From Peptococcaceae bacterium (GTDB lineage Bacteria > Bacillota > DSM-12270 > Thermacetogeniales > Thermacetogeniaceae): 6,839 nucleotides of DNA. How positions within the stretch are numbered: the stretch's first letter is position 1; each line of letters opens with the position of its first letter. Below the pieces are notes generated by a model. It was given only the letters and a program-made list of their open reading frames with translations. It did no database searches and was not told the DNA's origin. Positions 1 through 6,294 of the stretch are shown here, piece by piece. The translations under genes were made by a program, and so were the position numbers. The stretch lies in contig PLQY01000080.1 in NCBI GenBank assembly GCA_003160265.1, positions 740-7,578 on the forward strand, read 5' to 3'.

Positions 1-1
1 T

Positions 2-64
2 ATTCTGCTCGTAATTGCTGTTGTTGTGATTGTGATACAGCTCATTCAAGGCAGGCGTCTTTAG
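2..64 (+). CDS. C-terminal end of a membrane protein (partial, possibly a MetI-like ABC permease)
   Basis: The window opens inside a reading frame that runs to a TAG at 62-64. Its 20 visible residues begin ILLVIAVVVIVIQ and end LIQGRRL: an unbroken hydrophobic stretch long enough for one membrane helix, followed by a short basic tail. A last helix with a QLIQ-type ending and a positive tail resembles the C-terminus of methionine ABC transporter permeases (MetI/MetP), which commonly end in a similar VxLIQ..GDR pattern. That identification rests on very few residues and lacks the usual GD, so any other polytopic protein remains possible. The intrinsic terminator about 120 nt downstream fits this being the last gene of its transcript. 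The start lies outside the window. Confidence 0.45.
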   Translation: MLLVIAVVVIVIQLIQGRRL

Positions 65-95
65 TTGCAGCCAACAATTACTTTTAATTAGATTA

Positions 96-145
96 GGATG
101 CACCCCCCATCGCGATAATAAGGTGCCCGTAGTTTACGGATGCAC
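96..145 (+). repeat. Two 8-bp direct repeats GGATGCAC
   Basis: GGATGCAC occurs at 96-103 and again at 138-145, 42 nt apart, each preceded by TTA or TTAC. The first copy also forms an inverted pair with GGTGC at 122-126. The arrangement could be paired operator half-sites, part of a folded leader or 3' UTR, or a scar of a small insertion. No protein or RNA family is recognised, and 8 bp is short enough for chance to remain possible. Confidence 0.35.
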
Positions 146-184
146 AATTTCCACGGCTGCGGCACACCTCAGCAACATTACTGT

Positions 185-219
185 GACCCCGGTGTCCAAG
201 ATGATACTGGGGTCTTTTT
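185..219 (+). terminator. Rho-independent terminator
   Basis: The arm at 185-196 (GACCCCGGTGTC) pairs along its whole length with 203-214 (GATACTGGGGTC). This gives a 12-bp stem with two G-U pairs and a 6-nt loop (CAAGAT, 197-202). Five T residues follow at 215-219, and more T-rich sequence (TTTT, 222-226) comes just after. This is a textbook intrinsic terminator for plus-strand transcription. It most likely ends the transcript of the membrane protein whose C-terminus is at 2-64. A transcription attenuator for the VOC gene is a less likely alternative. The reverse strand lacks a T run after the stem, so it should not work as a bidirectional terminator. Confidence 0.85.
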
Positions 220-382
220 GCCTTTTCCATTGAAGCTTAGGCAGGGCTTGCTGAATAACCAAAATATCTAGTCGTAACAAGGGAGCAAAGCCGTGCAGGT
301 TGGACACGCTGGCGTTCGCTGGTGGCAGCCGCATTCTCGGCTTTGGCCGAAAAAGGAGAATTCGGCGAGGAGACAAAGAATC

Positions 383-496
383 ATGGATCAAATTCCTGAA
401 AACACACAACCTACAATGTGCCCATTTTTGAGCTACCAAGACGTTCCTGTAGCCATCGCCTGGCTTTCTGCCGCGTTTGGTTTCAAGCAGGGCGCC
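383..496 (+). pseudogene. N-terminal fragment of a glyoxalase/VOC-family protein
   Basis: The frame starts at ATG 383, ten nucleotides after a GAGGAG ribosome site (367-372). It reads MDQIPENTQ, then TMCPFLSYQDVPVAIAWL and SAAFGFKQG. The P-x-L-x-Y-x-D-V-x-x-A-x-x-W-L-x-x-A-F-G-F pattern is the typical first beta-strand and helix of vicinal-oxygen-chelate (glyoxalase/bleomycin-resistance) proteins, which are about 120-150 residues long. Similarity stops after roughly 37 residues, near 491-496. From there the plus-strand frame stays open to 748, but it is only the antisense of an alpha/beta hydrolase fragment. The metal ligands and at least three quarters of the domain are gone, so this is a non-functional remnant. 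If expressed it would make a meaningless 122-residue chimera. Confidence 0.7.
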
Positions 497-772
497 TTAA
501 CGAAAGGCATTATGGGGCGCCCCGGTCAAATCTCCGGCCTGCTCGTATTTCTGCGCTTCTTTTTTCTCATAGTCTGCCATCCGCGAAAATGCGGCAACCC
601 ACGTGTCGGGACGGTTATCTTCGATTTTGTTCAGGCAGTTGTAGATTTCTCCTGGGGACAGGCCGCCGATCTGGCTGTAGCCAAGCAGCCAGCCGGCTGC
701 AAAATCCATCATCCCGTTTTTGAAATAGAAATGGTGCTTTTGTCGTAACCCAATGTCTTTCTGCTCCTTCAT
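497..772 (-). pseudogene. N-terminal fragment of an alpha/beta hydrolase (FrsA/DUF1100-like esterase family)
   Basis: The gene reads leftward from ATG at 772-770, with a perfect AGGAGG ribosome site at 786-781 and an 8-nt spacer, so the start is well supported. The 91 residues include FYFKNGMMDFAAGWLLG, YSQIGGLSPGEIY, NKIEDNRPDTWVAAF and an alpha-helical KKEAQKYEQAGD. This pattern is typical of the N-terminal helical cap of FrsA/dihydropseudooxynicotine-hydrolase-like alpha/beta hydrolases: D-F hydrophobic helix, G-x-S-xGE, then D-x-x-SW and helices ending in A-x-N-AF. Such proteins are usually 350-400 residues. Here the frame ends at a TAA (499-497), right where the VOC fragment on the other strand also breaks off. 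The catalytic Ser-Asp-His core is therefore missing. The family call is from memory of the motif pattern. Confidence 0.65.
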
Positions 773-809
773 CCCGTATGCCTCCTGTTATGTAAATTCA
801 TAGTGGTTA

Positions 810-940
810 TTACCGTCCGCCAATCAGGTCTGTTGCTTTAACGGGGCCGATGGCAACCGCTTGTTGCAACAGGCGATAAAATAGCTTGCCACGGGACTTG
901 GATGTTCGCCTGTTAAACCGAAACGTGTACTCATTCCTGC
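810..940 (-). pseudogene. C-terminal remnant of an IS1595-family (ISXO2-like) transposase
   Basis: On the minus strand the residues EYTFRFNRRTSKSRGKLFYR, then LLQQAVAIGPV and KATDLIGGR, run to a TAA at 812-810. The E-Y-x-F-R-F-N-R-R signature followed by an F-x-R-LL-QA helix is the characteristic C-terminus of ISXO2-like DDE transposases carried by IS1595 elements. About 40 residues remain of a protein that is normally around 300. The catalytic DDE residues and the N-terminal zinc-binding part are absent. Upstream the similarity stops near 935-940, where a serine-recombinase fragment begins on the other strand. The stop lies only 37 nt before the hydrolase start, so an IS once sat directly upstream of that gene. 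I could not identify the terminal inverted repeat between 787 and 809. The minus frame remains open to 1262 but shows no further similarity. Confidence 0.65.
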
Positions 941-1153
941 AGAAAGGAAGAAGAGATCGGGTCTCTTGAAATGGCCCTGAATAATCAGTTAAGCGTGGAA
1001 GAGAAAGTCGAGCGCATAAAAAGTTTTCAGAGCACCTGGGCGCTTGCTGATATTGAACCGAAGGAAAAGAACAGGCTTCTGAGGCAAATAATTGACACAA
1101 TATTTTACAAAAGATTAGGAGACGATATAGAAGTAGTGGTAAGATTTCTTTAG
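941..1153 (+). pseudogene. C-terminal remnant of a large serine recombinase (resolvase/integrase type)
   Basis: The frame is open from before 941 to a TAG at 1151-1153, with a possible ATG at 971. It reads a charged helical stretch (RKEEEIGSLEMALNNQLSVE), then EKVERIKSFQSTWALADI, then EPKEKNRLLRQIIDTIFYKR and GDDIEVVVRFL. This is the usual C-terminal tail of large serine recombinases: a coiled-coil, then K-x-x-LL-x-x-I-I-D-x-I-x-Y-K-R, then alternating hydrophobic strands ending in V-x-F-L. The catalytic N-terminal domain with its serine, the recombinase domain and the zinc ribbon are missing, so it cannot be active. It is likely a leftover of an integrated element. Only 34 nt separate its stop from the GTG of the DUF255 gene. 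Confidence 0.7.
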
Positions 1154-1175
1154 GCATAACAAATAACTTTACTCT

Positions 1176-1180
1176 GGAGG
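1176..1180 (+). promoter_or_regulatory. Ribosome binding site GGAGG fixing the GTG start of the DUF255 gene
   Basis: GGAGG at 1176-1180 lies seven nucleotides before GTG 1188-1190, and the frame from that GTG reads directly into conserved DUF255 N-terminal sequence ([20 protein letters not shown]). This makes GTG 1188 the natural start, even though an in-frame stop at 1359 now separates it from the rest of the gene. Confidence 0.8.
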
Positions 1181-1187
1181 GATCGCA

Positions 1188-3320
1188 GTGTCGCCATTTG
1201 AGAAGCAAAATAGAAAGCCTAACAGATTGATACACGAAAAATCTCCGTATCTGCTGCAGCACGCCTATAATCCCGTGGACTGGTTCCCCTGGTCGCCCGA
1301 AGCCTTCCAGAAGGCAAGGCGTGAAAATAAGCCGGTATTTTTGAGTATCGGCTATTCCTAACTAGGCTATAGGGAGTATCGTTTATCAACTTGCCATTGG
1401 TGCCACGTCATGGAGCGGGAATCCTTCGAGGACGAGGAAGTCGCCCGGGTGCTGAACGAGGGGTTCGTCGCCATCAAGGTCGACCGGGAGGAGCGGCCGG
1501 ACCTGGACTCGGTTTACATGGCCGCAGCCCAGAGCCTCACCGGTGGGGGTGGTTGGCCGCTGACTGTCTTCCTGACTCCCGACAAGAAGCCTTTTTTCGC
1601 CGGCACCTATTTCCCCAAGAGAACCCGGCAGGGGAGGCCCGGTCTGCTGGAAACCCTGAGGACATTCCGGGAGAAGTGGCTGGCGGAGCGCCAGATCTTC
1701 GATCAGGCCGGCGCCAACCTGGATGGCCGCCTGCAATCCTATTTCCAGCGGTCGCAGCCGGGTGATCCCGGATCGGAGTTGCTGGATCGGGGTTACAAAC
1801 AGTTGGCGAAGAGCTTCGACACTAAATATGGTGGATTTGGCGATGCGCCCAAGTTTCCCTCGCCCCACCAGTTGCTGTTTCTGCTGCGCCACTGGAAGCG
1901 CACCGGTTCATCGAATGCGCTGCAGGTAGTGGAGACCACCCTGCAGGCGATGTACTGTGGCGGCATCTATGACCACTTGGGATTCGGCTTCTCCCGCTAT
2001 TCCACCGACCGGCGCTGGCTGGTGCCCCATTTCGAGAAGATGCTCTATGACAACGCCCTGCTGGCCATCGCCTACCTGGAAGCCTGCCAGTTGACCCACA
2101 ACCAGTTTTATGGCTGGGTAGCCAGGGAGATCTTCAGTTATGTGCTGCGGGACATGACCTCGCCGGAGGGGGCGTTTTACTCGGCGGAGGACGCCGATTC
2201 GGAGGGGGAGGAGGGCCGGTTCTACCTGTGGACTCCGGACCAGGTGAAGCAGGTGTTGGGAGATGAGGAAGGGGAATTTTTCAACGAGTTCTACGACATC
2301 AGCGCCGACGGGAACTTCGAGGGACGCAGCATTCCCAACCTGGTGTGCCGGTGCTCTGAACTGTTCAGTCTCGGCAGCGACCATAGCATATATCCCACCC
2401 ACCATGCGCCCTTGCTGGAGGGGCGCCGGAAGCTGTTTGCCGCCCGGGAGACCCGGGTGCATCCCTATAAGGACGACAAGGTGCTCACCGCCTGGAACGG
2501 GCTGATGATCGCCGCCCTCGCCCGGGGGGCCCGGGTGCTGGACGATCAGGAGTACAGCAAGGCTGCAGTAAGAGCAGCGCAATTCTTGCTCACCCACATG
2601 TGGGATGCGGGGTACCCCCCGAAAGGGTCGGGGCGCCTGCTGGCCCGCTACCGGGACGGCCAGGCTGCCTACCCGGCCTACCTGGACGACTATGCCTTCC
2701 TGGCCTGGGGCCTGATCGAGCTTTACGGCGCCACCTTCGACCCGGTCTGGCTGGAGCGGGCGCTGTCCTTGAACCGGCAGATGATGGATCTGTTCAGGGA
2801 CGAGCAGGGCGGCGGCCTCTTCTTTACCGGTCAGGACGCCGAGCAGTTGCTTGCCCGGCCGAAGGAAATCTACGATGGGGCGATGCCGTCAGGGAACTCG
2901 GTGGCCGCCCTGAACCTGCTGCGCCTGGCCCGCCTGACCGGTGACGACGGCCTGGATGAGCAGGCTGCGGCACAGCTTGGCGCCTTTGCCGGAACCGTCT
3001 CCGGCTACCCGGCCAGCTATACTTTCTACCTCTGCGCTCTGGATCTCGCCCTGGACGCCCCGCTGGAGATCGTGGTGGCCGGGCAGGATGGCGCTGCTGA
3101 CACCGAGGCCCTGCTGCAAACCCTGCGGACTGTCTATCTCCCCGGGGCCACAGTGCTGCTCAAGCCGACCGGAGAAGCCGGCAGCCGGCTGGCCGCCCTG
3201 GCGCCATTCACTGCTGCCCGGGAGCCGGTTGACGGCAAGGCGGCGGCTTATGTCTGCCGCAACTATGCCTGCCAGGCGCCGGTGACCGATCCCGCAGCCC
3301 TGGGCGAGCTGCTGGAATGA
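1188..3320 (+). pseudogene. DUF255 thioredoxin-domain protein (YyaL/SPATA20 family), interrupted by an in-frame stop
   Basis: Without its insertion this gene encodes about 700 residues, full length for the family. The N-terminal thioredoxin-like domain begins with [20 protein letters not shown] and [10 protein letters not shown]. It continues after the insertion with TCHWCHVMERESFEDEEVA (CHWC cysteines at 1392-1394 and 1401-1403), then VDREERPD, GGGGWPLTVFLTPDKKPFF and AGTYFPK. The rest is the (alpha/alpha)6-barrel-like part with DDKVLTAWNGLMIAALARG, YLDDYAFLAWGLIELYGATF and DGAMPSGNSVAALNLLRLAR. A 30-nt insertion at 1359-1388 introduces TAA after codon 57 without changing the frame. Translation would stop there, or restart at ATG 1410 without the CxxC. 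No other damage is visible across 643 downstream codons, so the lesion is recent, erroneous, or bypassed. The biochemical role of the family is not established; fused redox and glycosidase-like folds suggest a redox or carbohydrate-linked activity. Confidence 0.85.
1359..1388 (+). other. 30-nt in-frame insertion with a TAA stop inside the DUF255 gene
   Basis: Relative to the family motif IGYS-TCHWC, ten extra codons sit between the serine (TCC, 1356-1358) and threonine (ACT, 1389-1391). The first is TAA and the last is TCA. Because TCC and TCA both encode serine, the insertion could equally be placed at 1356-1385. The inserted sequence looks like degraded copies of its left flank: GAGTATCG occurs at 1343-1350 and 1374-1381. 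GGCTAT occurs at 1350-1355 and 1365-1370, and GTTTAT at 1381-1386, giving a 15-16-nt step. CTATTCC at its left edge and TATAG at 1368-1372 form an imperfect palindrome around CCTAACTAGG (1357-1366). An AGGGAG motif lies at 1371-1376. Confidence 0.8.
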
Positions 3321-3344
3321 AAGTCGCATTCCCCTGTCTTTCGC

Positions 3345-3373
3345 TTGTTTCCTTTATTTCACAACGTTATAAT
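3345..3373 (+). promoter_or_regulatory. Sigma-A type promoter of the UPF0182 gene
   Basis: TTGTTT (3345-3350) serves as the -35 box and TATAAT (3368-3373) is a perfect -10 box, separated by exactly 17 nt. Transcription would start at about 3380, leaving a leader of roughly 20-30 nt before the UPF0182 start. The promoter lies in the only non-coding gap between the DUF255 stop (3320) and UPF0182, which suggests UPF0182 is transcribed independently of the damaged gene upstream. The -35 matches consensus only in its first three bases, so the promoter would be of moderate strength. Confidence 0.65.
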
Positions 3374-3407
3374 GATTCTGGACAAAAGTGAGAGCGGGTG
3401 ATTGCCG

Positions 3408-6176
3408 GTGCTCCGGAACAGGCGCCTTGTTGCAGTGGTTGTACTGATAATCCTGATCGCCATTCTGGTCACTTTTATTGACGGTTGGTCGGATTACATG
3501 TGGTTTGCATCCCATAACTACGCCAGTGTCTTCTGGACGCTCTTGCTGACCCAGTACGGGGTTGGCCTGCCGATCTTTCTGGTGGCCTTTTTCTTCTTCC
3601 TGCTGAATTTTTGGGGTGTCCGCCGCAACCTGCCCCAACTCGGCCTGCTGGGACGGGACAACCAGGTGATCGACCTGGTCCAGAATCCCTTTCGACAACT
3701 GGCGGCGTCATGGGTGGGCTTCGGGCTGATGCTCGTCCTGAGCGCCTTCCTCGCCCTGGTGATGGCCATCCAGGCCGGATCCCAGTGGGAACTGGTACAG
3801 AGGTTTTTCCACGCCACTCCTTTCGGTCAGACCGACCCGGTCTTCGGCCTCGATATCGGCTTCTATATCTTCAAGCTGCCCTTTTACGAGTTGATCCAGT
3901 CACTGCTGGCGACTGCCCTGTGGTTGGCGCTGATTTTCAGCGGCGTTGCCTATTTCTTCCTCGTCAGCAGGGAGTTTGTTCAGGGGGGCTGGCGCCATTA
4001 CTCGCCGGTCAAGCTGCACCTGGCCCTGCTGCTGGCGGGACTGCTGGTGCTGCAGGCCTGGGTTTACTGGCTGCGCACCTACCTGCTGCTGTTCAACCAG
4101 CATCAGTCCTACTGGGGGGCGGGCTACACCGACCTCATCGTCATGCTGCCGGTACTGAAGATCATGATGGTGTTGGCGCTGGCCGTCGCGGCGCTGGTAT
4201 TCGCCGGGATCATTCTCGGACGGCTGCGCCCGATCGCTATCGGCCTGGGCGTCCTGATCGTCGCCTCCCTGCTGCTGGGCGTGATCTACCCGGCATTCGT
4301 GCAGAATTTCTCGGTCAAGCCGAACGAGTTCGACCGGGAGCAGCCATATATAGCGCGCAACCTGACCGCCACCCGCGCCGCCTACGGTCTGGACAAGATC
4401 CAGGCGCTGCCCTCGCTGCAGGAGATAGGTGACCTGCAGCCGGGACAGGTCAATCAGGCGGTGCTCGATAATTACCAGACCACCCTGACCAACCTGCGCC
4501 TCTGGGATCCTCGCCCCCTGACCCAGGTCTACACCCAGTTGCAGCAACTGCGCCAATACTACAGCTTTCCCGACGTGGACATCGACCGTTACCACTTGGG
4601 GTCGGGCTACCGCCAGGTGATGCTCTCGGTGCGGGAACTTGATCAGACCAAGTTGCCCGCTGAGGCCCAGACCTGGGTGAACACGCGCCTGCAGTACACC
4701 CATGGCTACGGGTTGGTGATGAGCCCGGCCAACGAGATCGACGCCACTGGCCTGCCGACCTACCTGATCAGCAATATCCCGCCGCAGTCAACCGATCCGG
4801 TTTTGAACATCACCCAACCCGGGATCTATTACGGACAGATGACCGTGAACATGGTGGTGGCCGGTTCGAAAGCCGGCGGGACGGGTGAGTTCGACTATCC
4901 GTCCGGGGGCACGAACGTCTACACCAGCTACCGGGGTACCGGAGGCGTGGTGCTGAGCAACTGGTGGCGGCGCCTGGCCTACGCCGTGCGCTTCAGTGAC
5001 CTGCAAATGCTGCTCAGCTCCGACATCACCCCGAGCAGCCGTATCCTCTACTACCGGACGGTGCAGGATGCCCAGCGCCTGGCGCCCTATCTCCAGTACG
5101 ACGCCGATCCCTACCCGGTGGTTTCCGGCGGTCGGATCTACTGGATCTGGGATGCCTATACCACATCCGATCACTATCCCTACTCTGCCATGAACGGCGA
5201 TTACAACTACATGCGCAACTCCGTCAAGGTCGTGATCGATGCCTATAACGGCACAACCACCTTCTACGTCAGCGATCCGAGCGATCCGATCATCCAGACC
5301 TACAGCAAGATCTTCCCCGGTCTGTACCAGCCCCTGACCAGCATGCCGGCAGACCTGCGCGCTCATATCCGCTACCCGGTTGACTTCTTCAACGCCCAGG
5401 CGACGATCTACGCCAACTACCACGTGACCGACCCCCGGGTCTTCTACAACCGGGAGGACGTCTGGTCGTACCCCAACGAGAAATATGCGGATACCAGCCA
5501 GCAAATGCAGCCATTCTACGTGATCATGAAGCTGCCGGGGGAGAGCCAGGAGGAATTCGTGCTGGTGCTGCCCTTCACCCTGTTCAGTCGAGAGGATAAC
5601 AACCTGGTGGGCTGGCTGGTTGCGCGGTGTGATGGGGATCACTACGGTCAACTGGAGGCCTATGAATTCCCCAAAGATGAAAACGTGTACGGTCCGATGC
5701 AGGTGGAGGCCAGCATTGACCAGGACGCCGACATCTCCTCGCAGATCACCCTCTGGGACCAGCACGGCTCCACGGTGATCCGGGGCAACCTGATTACCGT
5801 GCCCCTGGCGGGCAAACTGTTGTACGTGGAGCCCCTGTTCCTGCAGGCCGACCAGAGCAGTCTGCCGGAGATGCAGCGGGTGATCGTCTTCTACGAGGGC
5901 AAGGCGGTGATGCAGACCACCTTTAGAGGTGCCCTAAACCAGTTGTTCGGCCTGAGTGGGGCGCCCCAGACCGTCTCACCCGCACCGGCGCAGCCAGCAG
6001 TGCCAGGAGGAACAGCGGTGGGGATACAGGGCCTGGTGCAACAGGCGAACGAGCTGTATGCCTCAGCCCAGAACAGCCTGAAAGCCGGGGACTGGGCCGG
6101 CTACGGCAAGGCGATCAATAGTCTTGGCCAGGTGCTGCAGCAGATGGTCTCGCCGGCCGGCAATGCTGCTCCGTAA
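3408..6176 (+). CDS. UPF0182-family integral membrane protein
   Basis: The protein has about 922 residues, the normal length for UPF0182 (conserved in Actinobacteria, cyanobacteria and Peptococcaceae; function unknown). Seven hydrophobic segments lie at roughly residues 7-24, 42-68, 99-122, 161-186, 202-229, 242-270 and 274-297. A large non-membrane domain of about 620 residues follows and is probably extracytoplasmic. Family hallmarks include DPVFGLDIGFYIFKLPFYE, QNFSVKPNEFDREQPYIARN, YTHGYGLVMSPANEID, ITQPGIYYGQ and SRILYYRTVQDAQRLAPYL. NYMRNSVKVVIDAYNGTTTFY, DFFNAQATIYANYHVTDPRV and GNLITVPLAGKLLYVEPLFL belong to the same set. A Pro/Ala/Gly-rich linker (about 850-874) joins a C-terminal helical hairpin containing AGDWAGYGKAINSLGQVL. 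I chose GTG 3408 because GGTGAT (3397-3402) sits five nucleotides before it; TTG 3402 is an alternative. The frame is intact, and its own promoter is at 3345-3373. Confidence 0.93.
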   Translation: MLRNRRLVAVVVLIILIAILVTFIDGWSDYMWFASHNYASVFWTLLLTQYGVGLPIFLVAFFFFLLNFWGVRRNLPQLGLLGRDNQVIDLVQNPFRQLAASWVGFGLMLVLSAFLALVMAIQAGSQWELVQRFFHATPFGQTDPVFGLDIGFYIFKLPFYELIQSLLATALWLALIFSGVAYFFLVSREFVQGGWRHYSPVKLHLALLLAGLLVLQAWVYWLRTYLLLFNQHQSYWGAGYTDLIVMLPVLKIMMVLALAVAALVFAGIILGRLRPIAIGLGVLIVASLLLGVIYPAFVQNFSVKPNEFDREQPYIARNLTATRAAYGLDKIQALPSLQEIGDLQPGQVNQAVLDNYQTTLTNLRLWDPRPLTQVYTQLQQLRQYYSFPDVDIDRYHLGSGYRQVMLSVRELDQTKLPAEAQTWVNTRLQYTHGYGLVMSPANEIDATGLPTYLISNIPPQSTDPVLNITQPGIYYGQMTVNMVVAGSKAGGTGEFDYPSGGTNVYTSYRGTGGVVLSNWWRRLAYAVRFSDLQMLLSSDITPSSRILYYRTVQDAQRLAPYLQYDADPYPVVSGGRIYWIWDAYTTSDHYPYSAMNGDYNYMRNSVKVVIDAYNGTTTFYVSDPSDPIIQTYSKIFPGLYQPLTSMPADLRAHIRYPVDFFNAQATIYANYHVTDPRVFYNREDVWSYPNEKYADTSQQMQPFYVIMKLPGESQEEFVLVLPFTLFSREDNNLVGWLVARCDGDHYGQLEAYEFPKDENVYGPMQVEASIDQDADISSQITLWDQHGSTVIRGNLITVPLAGKLLYVEPLFLQADQSSLPEMQRVIVFYEGKAVMQTTFRGALNQLFGLSGAPQTVSPAPAQPAVPGGTAVGIQGLVQQANELYASAQNSLKAGDWAGYGKAINSLGQVLQQMVSPAGNAAP

Positions 6177-6191
6177 CTCAGGAGACAGGAG

Positions 6192-6207
6192 TCGGGCGTA
6201 AGCCCGG
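6192..6207 (+). other. Small hairpin with GTAA loop after the UPF0182 gene
   Basis: CGGGC (6193-6197) pairs with GCCCG (6202-6206) around a GTAA tetraloop, which is of the stable GNRA type. A T-G pair (6192 with 6207) extends the stem. It lies 16 nt after the UPF0182 stop. There is no T run behind it, so it is not a standard intrinsic terminator. It could protect the 3' end of the mRNA, act as a REP-like element, or interfere with the possible ATG 6208 that directly follows the stem. Confidence 0.5.
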
Positions 6208-6256
6208 ATGCGGTGGAAGCGGGGGGTATTAGAGCGGGTAGTCATCTGTGATAAAA

Positions 6257-6265
6257 AAGAGGTGA
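6257..6265 (+). promoter_or_regulatory. Strong Shine-Dalgarno-like sequence upstream of the HicB-like gene
   Basis: AAGAGGTGA at 6257-6265 is a near-perfect match to the anti-Shine-Dalgarno complement. No ATG, GTG or TTG in the correct frame lies 4-10 nt downstream. The in-frame codon at the right distance is CTG 6271-6273, a rare start. The next ATG, at 6295, is 29 nt away. The site therefore raises the question of where translation really begins. Confidence 0.45.
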
Positions 6266-6294
6266 GCCAACTGAACAGGCAGCACGTCGATGCC

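Larger units (their letters stand above)
65..382. other. Non-coding stretch between a truncated membrane gene and the VOC fragment
   Basis: No convincing gene was found here. It holds a pair of 8-bp direct repeats (96-103 and 138-145), a GCACC/GGTGC inverted pair (100-104 with 122-126), and a strong intrinsic terminator (185-219). It also holds two overlapping small hairpins, 337-341 with 346-350 and 346-351 with 361-366, which are mutually exclusive. The second ends directly before the GAGGAG ribosome site at 367-372, so it could in principle modulate access to it, although the gene served is broken. The minus-strand open frame across 134-439 shows no recognisable protein. The stretch around 236-256 (GGGCTTGCTGAATAA) reminds me of the ends of some insertion sequences, but I could not find a partner inverted repeat. 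Confidence 0.5.

Noticed and set aside
230..259. TTGAAG with AATAAC at 18 nt as a promoter for the VOC fragment
   Set aside because: Both boxes match consensus at only four positions, and nothing else supports it.
270..282. AGTCGTAACAAGG matches the conserved 3' end of 16S rRNA
   Set aside because: Only 13 nt match; neither the preceding sequence nor the following TAGCCGTA-type sequence fits 16S, so it is treated as coincidence.
1092..1120. TTGACA as a -35 box for the DUF255 gene
   Set aside because: It lies inside the recombinase coding remnant, and no acceptable -10 box sits 16-18 nt downstream.
810..1262. A 150-codon minus-strand frame as one intact gene
   Set aside because: Only the part up to about 940 resembles a protein (IS1595 transposase tail); the rest is antisense to the recombinase remnant and the DUF255 start.
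1359..1361. Stop-codon reassignment or selenocysteine at the interrupted DUF255 gene
   Set aside because: The stop is TAA, not TGA or TAG, other genes here end in TAA normally, and the ten extra codons do not match the family.
4788..5765. A 325-codon open frame on the minus strand
   Set aside because: It is the antisense shadow of the GC-rich UPF0182 gene; its His/Val/Gly-rich low-complexity product has no ribosome site or family resemblance.
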